Source of the DNA: JAGDZR01 sp049115695
GTDB taxonomy: Bacteria; Bacteroidota; Bacteroidia; Cytophagales; Cyclobacteriaceae
Direction of reading: 5' to 3'
Assembly (NCBI GenBank): GCA_049115695.1
Contig: JAGDZR010000003.1
Location: 186,001 to 250,000, forward strand
DNA length: 64,000 nucleotides
Shown here: one piece after another, positions 17,862 through 27,890 of the stretch
Layout of the letters: every line of letters starts with the position of its first letter
Numbering within the stretch: position 1 is the stretch's first letter
Notes under the pieces: model-generated
Seen by the model: only the letters and a program-made list of their open reading frames with translations
Told to the model about the DNA's origin: nothing
The model's database searches: none
Translations under genes and position numbers: made by a program

Positions 17862-20800
17862 ATGTTTAAATCAATTGGAAAGCTATCTCTGAGATCATTA
17901 CTAGCTGTATTTTTAATTCACTCTGGATCAGTTAGTTACGGTCAAAATATCAACTCAAACATAGAGAAGGCAGCTGGTGGTCTCAAAATGCGAGAGATTG
18001 GACCAGCTACCATGGGAGGTAGAATCGCAGATATTGCCATTCACCCAGACCAACCGAGCACCTGGTATGTGGCTGTGGGATCTGGGAACTTATGGAAAAC
18101 AACCAACAGAGGCACTACCTGGCAACCTATTTTCGATGGGGAGCAATCTTATTCAATTGGAGCAGTGACGATTGACCCTAATAATCCAAATGTGATTTGG
18201 GTAGGAACGGGTGAAAATGTGAGTGGGAGGCATGTCGGTTGGGGTGATGGTGTATACCGAAGTGCGGATGGAGGTAAATCATGGCAAAACATGGGCCTAC
18301 GTAAATCGGAACATATTGGCAAGATTCTAATCGATCCAAGAAATAGCGATGTAATACTGGTTGCGGCAGAAGGACCATTGTGGTCAGCTGGTGGTGAAAG
18401 AGGACTTTACAAATCGATTGATGGGGGTCAAAATTGGGAAGTAATCCTAACTATTAATCAATATACGGGCGTGACAGATATTGAATTCGATCCTTCTAAT
18501 CCGAATATTGTTTATGCGGCAACCTACCAGCGCTTCAGAAGGACATGGGCACTAATGGCCGGTGGGCCGGAGAGTGGAATTTATAAATCCACCGACAATG
18601 GCTCCTCCTGGCAAAAGATGAGCACAGGCCTTCCAAAAGGTGACATGGGTAAGATTGGACTAGCCGTTACACCTGCTGATCCAAATCTAATTTATGCCAC
18701 CATAGAAGCCAATGATGAAGAAAAGGGATTCTACAGGTCGACGGATAAAGGTGAAAGCTGGGAGAAGCGCAATAATTACATTTCAGGAGGAACAGGTCCT
18801 CATTATTACCAGGAGATCGAAGCTTCACCGCAGAATCCTGATGTTGTTTATCAAATGGATGTATTTCTTCATGTCACCAAAGATGGAGGCAAGACCATTG
18901 ATTATCTGACCAATGGCCGAACTAAGCACAGTGACAACCACGCCCTATGGATTGACCCAATTGATGCTCAGCATCTTATCGCTGGCACAGATGGCGGGCT
19001 TTATGAGTCTTACGACCATGGAGATACCTGGAAACATTTCGCAAATCTGCCCATTTCTCAATTCTATAAACTGGGGTTGGACAATAGTGAACCATTCTAT
19101 AATATCGTTGGGGGGGCGCAAGACCTTGGGACATTAATCGGTCCTTCTCGCACTACGAATGTTGAAGGGATTAGAAATCAGGATTGGTATGTACCGCTAG
19201 GTGCAGATGGCTATGGGTCCGTTTACGATTGGAAAGACAATAATACTGCCTATATGATGTGGCAGGAAGGCAGCCTGGTTCGGCTCAATGTCCAAACGGG
19301 TGAAACGATAGGAATCAGGCCTCAACCTGTCGAATCAAATGTACCCGAACGATGGAATTGGGACAGTCCAATTCTGGTAAGCCCGCATAATAATGAACGT
19401 ATCTATTTTGGATCACAAAGACTTTGGAAAAGTGACAATCGTGGAGACGCGTGGGAAGCTATAAGCGAAGACCTGACGACTAATACTAATAGATATGAAC
19501 TGTCATTGATGGACAGAGTCTGGAGCGTAGATGATCTCTATGACAATGGCGCCATGTCTAAATATGCAACACTAACAACCATCACAGAATCACCCTTAGA
19601 AGAAGGGTTGCTATACACAGGATCTGATGATGGCTTAATTCATGTGCTAGATAATGGGAATTGGAGAAAGAGTAACATTAAAATACCTGAACGAGCTTTT
19701 ATCAATGACATTGAGGCCTCTACACATGATGTAAACACTGTATTTGCTATTGTGGATGCGCACAAATTTGGGGATTATAAACCTTATGTGTGGATGAGTA
19801 ACGATCGAGGTAAGAGTTGGCAATCCATTTCGGGAGACTTGCCAGCCGGTACCATTGTTTGGGCCATAAAACAGGATCATGAAATGGAGGATTTGTTGTT
19901 TATTGGTACCGAGTATGGTATCTATTTCTCCTACAACAAAGGCGTCAATTGGATTAAGTTGAAATCAGGTGTACCTACGATCCCATTCAGAGATATTGCG
20001 ATTCAACAGCGTGACAATGATTTAGTGGGTGCAAGCTTTGGACGTGGCTTCTTTGTATTGGATGATTACAGTCCCCTGCGAGGATTAAAGACAGCCTTAA
20101 GCAATGGCACCAACACGCTATTTCCTGTACGCGATGCATGGTGGTATGTCCCAACAGAACCGACGCAAGCGAAAGGAATGCCAAGTCAGGGTTCCGGGCA
20201 TTTCGTTGCAGATAATCCTCCGTTTGGTGCGGTGATTAGTTATTACCTCAGTGAGACAATAAAAAATAGTAATACAAGCAGGAAGGAAAATGAAACAGCG
20301 ATCAGAAAGACAAATGGCAATATTCCGTTTCCCGGATATGAGCAACTTAACACCGAACGAAAGGAAGCCGATCCACAAGTGTTGCTATTGATTAAGGATG
20401 ATTCCGGTAATGCCATTCGATGGATAGAAGGTAATAACAAAGCGGGAATTCAACGGGTGAGTTGGGACCTGAGATATCCGGCACCACAGCCCATTCGACT
20501 GATCAAGCCAGCATTTCAGCCGCCTTGGGCAGGAGATCCTGTTGGCCCGATGGTTGCACCGGGTAATTATGCTGTTGAGTTGTTCGTAGAAAACAATGGA
20601 CAACTCACCTCAATGGGGGAGCCCCAAACATTTAGGGTAAAACCTATTCCTGCATTGGGCGAATTGGACTTTGGCGCGGTTTCATTGTTCCAGCAGCAAA
20701 CAAGAGGATTGATGTTGGAGACTACTGCATCTGGACAACAACTATCAGAGGCAAATGAAAGACTCACGTATATACAAGAAGGGCTTAGACAAACGCCTGA

Positions 20801-21125
20801 CATAACCGAGGCTCATTTCAAAACATGGACTGATCTTAATCGTAAATTGGCTGACTTACGCCATTTGCTTTATGGTGATCCTGCGAGAGGTGGTTTGGAC
20901 CAGTCTAGACTGCCGGGCATAATGGGAAGAGTAGGATCAATTGCCTATGGTCACTGGGGTACAACACAGCTTCCTACACAGACTTTTAGAGATAATTTGG
21001 CACGTGCCTCAAGTGATTATCAAAAACTTAAGGTTCAGGTTGAAAGTTACCTAAGTGAACTTGAGACTTTTGAACAGGAACTTGGTCAGCTTGGAATGCC
21101 GTATACGCGAGGTAGGGGAAACTAG
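17862..21125 (+). CDS. Secreted VPS10/sortilin-like BNR-repeat protein
   Basis: A 1087-residue exported protein with a signal peptide (about residues 1-28, ending SVSYGQN). At least six Asp-box repeats are visible, among them SADGGKSWQNM, SIDGGQNWEVI, STDNGSSWQKM, STDKGESWEKR, SYDHGDTWKHF and SNDRGKSWQSI, forming one or two large propellers as in VPS10-domain and sialidase-like proteins. The last 250 residues are a helical domain often annotated only as 'glycosyl hydrolase' in this family. No catalytic residues can be assigned and there is no T9SS tail. Large homologues are abundant in Bacteroidota. It is separated from the phosphatase gene by 115 bases and is probably transcribed alone. Confidence 0.85.
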   Translation: MFKSIGKLSLRSLLAVFLIHSGSVSYGQNINSNIEKAAGGLKMREIGPATMGGRIADIAIHPDQPSTWYVAVGSGNLWKTTNRGTTWQPIFDGEQSYSIGAVTIDPNNPNVIWVGTGENVSGRHVGWGDGVYRSADGGKSWQNMGLRKSEHIGKILIDPRNSDVILVAAEGPLWSAGGERGLYKSIDGGQNWEVILTINQYTGVTDIEFDPSNPNIVYAATYQRFRRTWALMAGGPESGIYKSTDNGSSWQKMSTGLPKGDMGKIGLAVTPADPNLIYATIEANDEEKGFYRSTDKGESWEKRNNYISGGTGPHYYQEIEASPQNPDVVYQMDVFLHVTKDGGKTIDYLTNGRTKHSDNHALWIDPIDAQHLIAGTDGGLYESYDHGDTWKHFANLPISQFYKLGLDNSEPFYNIVGGAQDLGTLIGPSRTTNVEGIRNQDWYVPLGADGYGSVYDWKDNNTAYMMWQEGSLVRLNVQTGETIGIRPQPVESNVPERWNWDSPILVSPHNNERIYFGSQRLWKSDNRGDAWEAISEDLTTNTNRYELSLMDRVWSVDDLYDNGAMSKYATLTTITESPLEEGLLYTGSDDGLIHVLDNGNWRKSNIKIPERAFINDIEASTHDVNTVFAIVDAHKFGDYKPYVWMSNDRGKSWQSISGDLPAGTIVWAIKQDHEMEDLLFIGTEYGIYFSYNKGVNWIKLKSGVPTIPFRDIAIQQRDNDLVGASFGRGFFVLDDYSPLRGLKTALSNGTNTLFPVRDAWWYVPTEPTQAKGMPSQGSGHFVADNPPFGAVISYYLSETIKNSNTSRKENETAIRKTNGNIPFPGYEQLNTERKEADPQVLLLIKDDSGNAIRWIEGNNKAGIQRVSWDLRYPAPQPIRLIKPAFQPPWAGDPVGPMVAPGNYAVELFVENNGQLTSMGEPQTFRVKPIPALGELDFGAVSLFQQQTRGLMLETTASGQQLSEANERLTYIQEGLRQTPDITEAHFKTWTDLNRKLADLRHLLYGDPARGGLDQSRLPGIMGRVGSIAYGHWGTTQLPTQTFRDNLARASSDYQKLKVQVESYLSELETFEQELGQLGMPYTRGRGN

Positions 21126-21163
21126 CGTCCACGTCTTTAATTGATTATAGACAAGTGTGCAAT

Positions 21164-21286
21164 TTACTCGGAAGGACCTTGAGAGTTTTTGGACTTCTTG
21201 TCATGTGACTCATAGTTTAGCGCATACACAACCATGCTAAAAATCAGTACTCCGAACATGAATATCATATGTTCTGAGAGTATCAT
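21164..21286 (-). CDS. Tiny single-helix membrane protein (40 residues)
   Basis: An unrecognised 40-residue frame beginning MILSEHMIFMFGVLIFSMVV and ending with a polar tail (SHDKKSKNSQGPSE). One transmembrane helix covers about residues 7-24. Its ATG overlaps the stop of the preceding 58-residue frame as ATGA, which suggests translational coupling and supports both frames being real. The function is unknown. Confidence 0.55.
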   Translation of the reverse strand: MILSEHMIFMFGVLIFSMVVYALNYESHDKKSKNSQGPSE

Positions 21287-21459
21287 TTCATGTTTCGTTT
21301 AATTTGGATCAGTTTCATATAAATGGCAAGGCATAATATTGATGGTACCCAAATCCCAACAAACATACCTGCTTCTTTCTGACCCTGAAACCAGAGATAA
21401 ACTGACAGTAAAAATGAAATAGCAACTGCTAATAAAATAATTCGATCGTTTAGCTTCAT
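21283..21459 (-). CDS. Small two-helix membrane protein (58 residues)
   Basis: A 58-residue frame starting MKLNDRIILLAVAISFLLSV, with a second hydrophobic helix containing GMFVGIWVPSILCLAIYMKL and a basic C-terminus (QIKRNMK). The clear helix-loop-helix pattern and the ATGA overlap with the following 40-residue frame argue that it is expressed. The phrase GMFVGIWVPSIL looks like a conserved motif of small Bacteroidota membrane proteins, but I cannot name a function. It lies 82 bases after the TspO-like gene on the same strand and may belong to that operon. Confidence 0.6.
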   Translation of the reverse strand: MKLNDRIILLAVAISFLLSVYLWFQGQKEAGMFVGIWVPSILCLAIYMKLIQIKRNMK

Positions 21460-21541
21460 GTCTTATATTATTGAATGTAACCATCCGTTGCGTATGCTGA
21501 GTGCAAATGGATAATATGGCGTTAAATTCATAAAAATGACT

Positions 21542-22318
21542 TTAATTCATAAATGAACGTGTGTGTCGATATCTGTAGGCGTGAATTAATACATTTATTA
21601 GCAAAACTGCCGCACTCGAAATCGCAGCAAACGCAATACTTTCAAATGTGAATTTGTGCCGTACATAGATTGCGATAATAGCCCAAATACCAACAAATGC
21701 AAATACACGTATGTTTTGACGCCAAATCATGATCAAGTTAAGGATAGTAGCTACGATAATCATTACTATCGTCCATGTAGATTCAGTAAATGGTCCACCA
21801 TCCCAATTGATTTTACTTAAAAAGGCAGCAACATTTGCAATCGTTGCTACAGTTATCCACCCAGCATAGAGCGACATTGGCCACCGTACAAATGCATTGA
21901 TTTTTAAAGAAATGTTCGTGTTTTTTATATTGGTTTTCACGACAATCATCAGCAATGAAAACAGTATAAAAAGCATGATGCAAACTGAGGCTAACGTATA
22001 TTCATAAAGCCATGCGATTAACCATAAAGCATTGCCGAGATTTGCAAACGACAGCCAATAACCAATTTGGCTGAAAAGTTTAATCTCAATTTCATCAATG
22101 AAAACAGACTTTAACTGAAAAACAGAATAGACGATCAAGCCTAAAAATATGATGCCCCAAATCGAAAAAGCATAGCCAGCTGGAGTAAATAGGTTTTCAT
22201 ATTCATTGCTAAGCTCGCTGACGGACAGATTATTGATTTTACCAGTTGAAGCTAAAAAATTAACAAATAATACCAGGATGACTGATAAGGTATTTATAAC
22301 TGCTAATCTTTTCATCAT
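21542..22318 (-). CDS. TspO/MBR-related multi-pass membrane protein
   Basis: About 258 residues, with seven or so predicted membrane helices and many Trp residues. The tract FTPAGYAFSIWGIIFLGLIVY is broken between helices in the way seen in the longer proteins annotated as tryptophan-rich sensory protein. WPMSLYAGWITVATIANVAA follows later and also matches that group. Classical TspO is shorter (about 160 residues, five helices), so this is a distant relative. The start is taken at the ATG at 22318; a GTG at 22321 is also possible. It lies 58 bases after the bestrophin-like gene, probably in one operon. Confidence 0.65.
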   Translation of the reverse strand: MMKRLAVINTLSVILVLFVNFLASTGKINNLSVSELSNEYENLFTPAGYAFSIWGIIFLGLIVYSVFQLKSVFIDEIEIKLFSQIGYWLSFANLGNALWLIAWLYEYTLASVCIMLFILFSLLMIVVKTNIKNTNISLKINAFVRWPMSLYAGWITVATIANVAAFLSKINWDGGPFTESTWTIVMIIVATILNLIMIWRQNIRVFAFVGIWAIIAIYVRHKFTFESIAFAAISSAAVLLINVLIHAYRYRHTRSFMN

Positions 22319-22376
22319 CACATTTAATCAGGTATTTATTAAATGATAACAAATGAACCTACTATTAGTTTAAATT

Positions 22377-23438
22377 CTACATCTGCACATCAAAGTCCGA
22401 TGGGATTGGACCCGGAATTTCTTCTTTGGGTGTATCGATCATTTCCAGGATATCAATTTCAATCCCTCTGGCTATCGTAGAAATTGGAACATCATTGGCT
22501 GAACCTTCGAATGGATTTTCACCTACCGTTCCAATCCTCTGCATAGTATTAAACACCCATGATACCAATGCGGAAAAAGGTATTCCCAACCATACAAAGT
22601 ATTGCCCAACAATAGGGAAATCGACCATCAGCGACTGGCCTAATTTGTGAAATTCAGGGACGATCCCAAACGGTAATAGCAGTATAAATAGATTCACAAA
22701 ACTATACCCCAAAGTAGCAAATTGTCTTGGATAAGGGAAGTTCTTTATTCTTTCAGATTTGCCCTGATGTTCAATCAAATCAGAAATTTTAGCATTTAAT
22801 TCCAGATAAGAAAATTCCCAGATAAGCCCTAGCTCTTTTAATTGTCTTAGTTCCGCAACTTGCAAAGTCATCACAGCTGCAGCTTTATTTGTCTTATTCA
22901 ATACTTCATTCAACTCAGTCTCTGTTAGGTGTTTTTGAAGATCATCCTCAAGTGAAATTTCCAGTTCTGGAATATGAAGTGCATCTAGCAATTCTTGATT
23001 TCTTTTATTTAAGCGAAACGCTTCCCATGGTTTTACACTTCTCATAGCATGACGAAGTGAGGTCATCCAGGCAATGTGTCTGAAAACCAGTCGTTTTTGA
23101 ATCTTTTTGAGCTCATTTTCTGATGCTTTCGTAATAGCATGTTCATTGTTAATCATCTCTTTGAACATTAAAGTGATGGTCCGTGAGTCGTTAACAATAG
23201 CTCCCCAAATCATCCTTGCTTCCCACAATCTTCCATAGACTGCATTACTTTGAAAACCAATAAGAAATGCAACAGCTGTACCAATCAAGGCCATTGCCGT
23301 CCATGGGATTTGCAAAAAATGATACCCGAGTACTTCATACAAGATGGTAAGAACCGTTGCGATTAGAATAAAAAATCGGACCTCTCGCCTGGTCCATTTT
23401 AGCATTGCGCGACTACTGTATTTCTTTTTGGTATACAT
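22377..23438 (-). CDS. Bestrophin-like anion channel (UPF0187 family)
   Basis: A 353-residue inner membrane protein. Family tracts include the N-terminal RREVRFFILIATVLTILYE, GFQSNAVYGRLWEARMIWG and NDSRTITLMF, and near the end GENPFEGSANDVPIS with the following EIDILEM tract. These are the hallmarks of bacterial bestrophin homologues, which form pentameric chloride or cation channels. The length is slightly above the usual 300 because of a loop around residues 100-180. It is first in a probable operon with the TspO-like gene and two small membrane proteins. Confidence 0.9.
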   Translation of the reverse strand: MYTKKKYSSRAMLKWTRREVRFFILIATVLTILYEVLGYHFLQIPWTAMALIGTAVAFLIGFQSNAVYGRLWEARMIWGAIVNDSRTITLMFKEMINNEHAITKASENELKKIQKRLVFRHIAWMTSLRHAMRSVKPWEAFRLNKRNQELLDALHIPELEISLEDDLQKHLTETELNEVLNKTNKAAAVMTLQVAELRQLKELGLIWEFSYLELNAKISDLIEHQGKSERIKNFPYPRQFATLGYSFVNLFILLLPFGIVPEFHKLGQSLMVDFPIVGQYFVWLGIPFSALVSWVFNTMQRIGTVGENPFEGSANDVPISTIARGIEIDILEMIDTPKEEIPGPIPSDFDVQM

Positions 23439-23780
23439 GAGGTTAAGTTAGATTGATATTACCTTACTAATATAGAGTAATGTGTTGTAGTCCTGTTCAA
23501 GTTGAATTGATATGTTTGGTGCTTCCATATATGCTAAGTGTCCGATTCATAAGATTGGCGTAGTTGTTACGGTCACTCAATAGTTGCGAGCTAAGTTTAT
23601 ACGTCGACTAATTGGCGGCATTGCCAATTTTAATTCAGGAGCAGAATGCTGAAAACGCTATTCCAGCCTGTTAGATAATTAATGAACTGGCCTGTAGAAT
23701 AGTACTCAAATATTATTCAGGGCTTAATCAAGTAATTTGGTTAACTTGAAGATTGTCACCTATTTCAACTTCAACAAGTC
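23439..23780. other. Intergenic region with no recognised feature
   Basis: 342 bases between divergent genes. It must hold both promoters, but I see no clear motif, repeat, RNA gene or gene fragment. Confidence 0.5.
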
Positions 23781-26465
23781 ATGAAGGATATTACCTCAAT
23801 AGTCATTTATGTTACCACAATACTGTTATTAACAACGGGTCAAAGCCAAAATCTTCCAACATTGACAAGTCGGAACATCGAAGTATTTGAGAACAATGAG
23901 CCCTTCACCGTTTTAAAAGAACTGGAATTCACTGGTTTATCACCTGACTCTGTCAATTTTCAAATATTAGATCCTCAACAAAGCAACTTATTCGAAATTC
24001 AAAATCACATTGAACTAATCGCAACTCGATCATTGAATCATGAAAATTCTAATCATAGGAGTAATGAGCTCACATTGATTGGACAAAATCGTTTTGACAT
24101 GTCAAATGAGTTGAGATTGTTGCGCATTAACATCAATCGAGTGGGTGGAGGGTTGTTTGGAGTCAGTCCACGCATTGATGAAGTTAAAATTTTCAGTAAT
24201 GGGCAAAATATTGCCAATACTGCTACAATAAGTGTTGACAGCTACATAGGTGGAGATGGGCCAGAGAAAACAGTAGATGGCTCTCTTAGATCCTACTGGG
24301 AAGCAGATATTAGCACTGGAGAACCAATAGGTTTTATTTTTCCAGATTATATCGGGGATTGGTGGATAGAATTTGATTTTGGAAATCTAACCGCAATAGA
24401 TTCCATCAGCATTTATGCTGACATGACTGGTGATTACACTGTTGAAATTTCTAAGAATGTAGGAGCACCCCTCAGAATCGCTGAAAAATCAGTGTATAAA
24501 TCTTTCTCTTTCTCGTTTTTCTATGTTTATCCAATTGAGAATATTTTGACAAAGGAAATGCCGAAACTGGCTAATGATTACAATTTGGACACATTACTAT
24601 TCGAAACTTTAAATATCAATGAAATACCACATTTCGATTTTGATAGCTATTACATTCCAGTTTTGGAAAGCGATTTGCCAGGAAGTGAAATTTCAGCAAT
24701 TGACTTGGCTATTCAAGATCCGGAAGGAGATTCATTGTTCCATGATATTGCAGGAGATGTCAATAACAGATTTCGAGTGACACAAGAACAACTTGATGGT
24801 AATAAGTACAATTATTACCTCACAGTGGATTCATTACTCGATTATGAACAGCAAGCCAACCATTCCTTCGAAATCAGGAGATCTGATGGTTATCTGTTTG
24901 ATTCTGCATCAGTCGAAGTGAATATTGTTGATGTAAATGAATCACCTCAATTTAATTACGACACTATTCAAATACCCGAAAACTCAATTTCAGGAAGTGT
25001 TTTCACCCTCAATATTTTTGATCCAGAGAATGATAAGTTCACATCCAATTTTGTTGATTCAAATCTGGGTTCTGATTCATTGTTTGAACTGAACGACGCT
25101 CATGAGATGATTTTAAAGCAAACTTTGGACTATGAGCATAATGCAACTTATACGCAGTTAAAAGTTGAGGTCAATGAAGTAAATACTAGACCTATTTTAA
25201 ATTCTGAGGATTTGCTCGCATTTGACTTTTATGATTTGAAGGGCGAGCATCTAAATTTATATGAAATAGAAGTATTTTCCGAGGGTGAAAATATTGTAAA
25301 AAATGCCCTTTGTGACTCTTGTAATACTAGTAAAGGGTTTGCATTAGATGGAAAAATGGAAACTTTTTGGCAACTTAAAAACGAAAATACCTCTCTGCAA
25401 AATCCAATTTCTCTTTTACTCACCTTAGATACTTTATCTAAGATCGATAGTATTATAGTCAATCTCGACTCCATCGGTGGGAGTTACTCGATTGGTAATA
25501 CTCATTCTTCTTTCAATAATGAAATCTTCTCACTAAAAAGAAATGCATCACTCCGGTCAGTTTCCAAATATGAGAGACAAAATACTATTGATTCTGTTGT
25601 GATTGAGATCCTTGACGTTAATGAAGCCCCTCAGCTCCAACCTGCGACTATTTCAATAGAGGAAAATTATCATCCTGATTCTATCATTTACATCCCCAGT
25701 GTTTGGGATCCGGAAGGTGATACACTGATATTGTATGCTTTAGACAATTCTGAGGATCTACCCATAATTTTTGACCATACAAATAGGTTAATGCTCAAAA
25801 CAGGCAGGAATTTCGATTTTGAGACTAAGAACACCTACCAATTCAACGTTGTAGCATCTGACGGTGTATTTTTTGATACTGCTGCTTTTCGAATAGATGT
25901 TACTGATGCTAACGACCCTCCATCTCAAATTCTGTTTAATGGTTTAGATAAGTTAGATACTTCCGTCTACGACATAATAGAAGAAGGTCAATTGAGTATT
26001 TCTTTATCCACCATAGATCAGGATGACAGTATATTTACATATGAAATCATCGACCAATCTGTTGATGCTGAATTTCAAATAATAGGTGACACGTCATTAA
26101 TAAATCTTGCCGTAATTGATAAGTATAACAAGGCACTGAATTATGTGATATCTTCTTCTGATGGTGAGCATTCAGTCACTGATACCTTCATCATCAATTT
26201 CATGCTCCCTCTGTCCATCAATCAGCTAATTCCGAAGATATATCCAAATCCTGTCAACAAAGTGCTCATGCTCAACAATGCCTCTCAAATTAGAGAAATA
26301 AGTGTTTTGTCTCTTGATGGTAGTTTGATAGATGTATATGACAATAGGCATGGTGAGCATTCGATAGCGCTCAGTTTTACAGGTTACGCCAAAGGAATCT
26401 ATATGCTCAAATTAGTGGATGTTCATTTTAACGCTAGATCAATCAAAATATTAAAGCAAGATTGA
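23781..26465 (+). CDS. Secreted cadherin-repeat protein with discoidin-like modules and T9SS sorting tail
   Basis: An 894-residue exported protein with a signal peptide (about residues 1-24). Several cadherin-like repeats are marked by IPENS, DPEGD and DVNEAPQ motifs. Two discoidin-like (F5/8 type C) segments can be seen, one around residues 110-230 (KTVDGSLRSYWEAD) and one around 480-570 (FALDGKMETFWQLK). The final 80 residues (IYPNPVNKVLML to the end) are a type A T9SS sorting domain, so the protein is likely exported through the outer membrane and anchored or released. It is probably an adhesin or carbohydrate-binding surface protein; the ligand is unknown. It is a single gene. Confidence 0.85.
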   Translation: MKDITSIVIYVTTILLLTTGQSQNLPTLTSRNIEVFENNEPFTVLKELEFTGLSPDSVNFQILDPQQSNLFEIQNHIELIATRSLNHENSNHRSNELTLIGQNRFDMSNELRLLRININRVGGGLFGVSPRIDEVKIFSNGQNIANTATISVDSYIGGDGPEKTVDGSLRSYWEADISTGEPIGFIFPDYIGDWWIEFDFGNLTAIDSISIYADMTGDYTVEISKNVGAPLRIAEKSVYKSFSFSFFYVYPIENILTKEMPKLANDYNLDTLLFETLNINEIPHFDFDSYYIPVLESDLPGSEISAIDLAIQDPEGDSLFHDIAGDVNNRFRVTQEQLDGNKYNYYLTVDSLLDYEQQANHSFEIRRSDGYLFDSASVEVNIVDVNESPQFNYDTIQIPENSISGSVFTLNIFDPENDKFTSNFVDSNLGSDSLFELNDAHEMILKQTLDYEHNATYTQLKVEVNEVNTRPILNSEDLLAFDFYDLKGEHLNLYEIEVFSEGENIVKNALCDSCNTSKGFALDGKMETFWQLKNENTSLQNPISLLLTLDTLSKIDSIIVNLDSIGGSYSIGNTHSSFNNEIFSLKRNASLRSVSKYERQNTIDSVVIEILDVNEAPQLQPATISIEENYHPDSIIYIPSVWDPEGDTLILYALDNSEDLPIIFDHTNRLMLKTGRNFDFETKNTYQFNVVASDGVFFDTAAFRIDVTDANDPPSQILFNGLDKLDTSVYDIIEEGQLSISLSTIDQDDSIFTYEIIDQSVDAEFQIIGDTSLINLAVIDKYNKALNYVISSSDGEHSVTDTFIINFMLPLSINQLIPKIYPNPVNKVLMLNNASQIREISVLSLDGSLIDVYDNRHGEHSIALSFTGYAKGIYMLKLVDVHFNARSIKILKQD

Positions 26466-26519
26466 ACAGTAATGCATTTTAGACAATTACTTTCCACAGA
26501 TTGAATTGTTAAAATAACG

Positions 26520-27671
26520 TTATTCCAATAGCTCAACTGCATAAACATTGCCGTCATATGAGCCGAAATAAATCACATTTCCATCTATGATTGGAGAGGA
26601 GAAGCAGGGTTCATCCATTTCTAATTGTGCCATCAACGTTCCGTCGGATTTATTGATTACAAACAGACCGCCAGAAGGAGATTGTTGCTCATCCTGATTG
26701 AAGTACCAATAAGCATCACCTGCAGTCAATACTACATATTCATCAGTTAGGACCGGTTTGGTGTAAATGTTCAATTTGGAATCAAAATCCCATACTTTCT
26801 CACCGGTTGATGCCTGGAATACATGCAGCTCATGGCTATCCGAATTACCCATATAAAGCAAATCGTCCTCAATAACAGGAGCGCCAATGATCCAGCCACC
26901 GGTCGAGTCATTTTCATTGACCACCCAGGCAGGTTGGCCATCTTCGATATTCAAAACAGTTAATTGGGGATTTCTAGCGCCGAAATACAACTTGCCGTCA
27001 TCAATTAACATTTCAGATGCAATTCCGCCAAAGGTGTCATAAAATCGTTTCTGATAAGTATTAGACTGCCACACTACGCTTTCCGATCCCAGGTCATAAC
27101 AAAATACTCTTCCTTTCCAGTCACCAAAATAGATGCTACCCTCATGAATAATGGGTCTACTTCTAATAGGCGCATCAATACCGATAGATAGTTCAAAAAC
27201 CTTCTTTCCATCATTAGCACTTAAACCTATTAATGTTCCCAAACTTGTACCTATGTAAAACACATCTTCGTGTACAATTGCATTGGGTTGAATGTCATCC
27301 CAGTGATCAATTTTATAACCCCATATCGGCCAACCCAAATCATGCTTCCAAACCAGCTCACCTGTCTCTTTGTTGAGGGCGTAGTAAACATTGGATGAAC
27401 TGAAGAAGACAAGATCATTATGCACTGTACCTTGTGCCATGATAAACCCATTGGTACTGTAACGCCATTTTTCCTGACTGGTAGTCGCATCTATCGAATA
27501 GAACACACCATTCTCCGCACCAATAAATAAGCTGCCATTGTCAGTGACTGGTGACGCTGTTATTTTATCCCCTGTATCAAACGTCCATTTGGTTCGTAAT
27601 TCTTGAGCATGCGACCGACTGATCAACAAAGAATTGGATAGGAGCAGGGACAGTATGAATCTTGTTATCAT
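26520..27671 (-). CDS. PQQ-type beta-propeller repeat protein (BamB-like), exported
   Basis: A 383-residue protein from the ATG at 27671, which opens a signal peptide (MITRFILSLLLSNSLLISRS, cleaved after HAQ); an upstream in-frame ATG at 27731 would bury it. The mature part is a run of PQQ-like blades, e.g. SIDATTSQEKWRYST, ALNKETGELVWKHDL and FQASTGEKVWDFDS. There is no PQQ dehydrogenase active site, so this is more likely a scaffold or binding propeller. It converges with the cadherin protein gene. Confidence 0.82.
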   Translation of the reverse strand: MITRFILSLLLSNSLLISRSHAQELRTKWTFDTGDKITASPVTDNGSLFIGAENGVFYSIDATTSQEKWRYSTNGFIMAQGTVHNDLVFFSSSNVYYALNKETGELVWKHDLGWPIWGYKIDHWDDIQPNAIVHEDVFYIGTSLGTLIGLSANDGKKVFELSIGIDAPIRSRPIIHEGSIYFGDWKGRVFCYDLGSESVVWQSNTYQKRFYDTFGGIASEMLIDDGKLYFGARNPQLTVLNIEDGQPAWVVNENDSTGGWIIGAPVIEDDLLYMGNSDSHELHVFQASTGEKVWDFDSKLNIYTKPVLTDEYVVLTAGDAYWYFNQDEQQSPSGGLFVINKSDGTLMAQLEMDEPCFSSPIIDGNVIYFGSYDGNVYAVELLE

Positions 27672-27890
27672 TAGTTTGAGCTTAATGGTCCATTTATCGA
27701 CTTCTTCTGGTAACAGTTTGAAAACAAACATCCCGTATGAATGGTGTCCTCACTTTTTAGGTTAGAGAGTCTAACATCAAATAAAGTACATGATCGAGGT
27801 AGCAACTTGTCTTACCGTCAAAAGGCCATTTAGTACGCATATCCATTAAGAGATGTTGAGTTCTGGCTAAATCTATTAATTTAGGATTCT

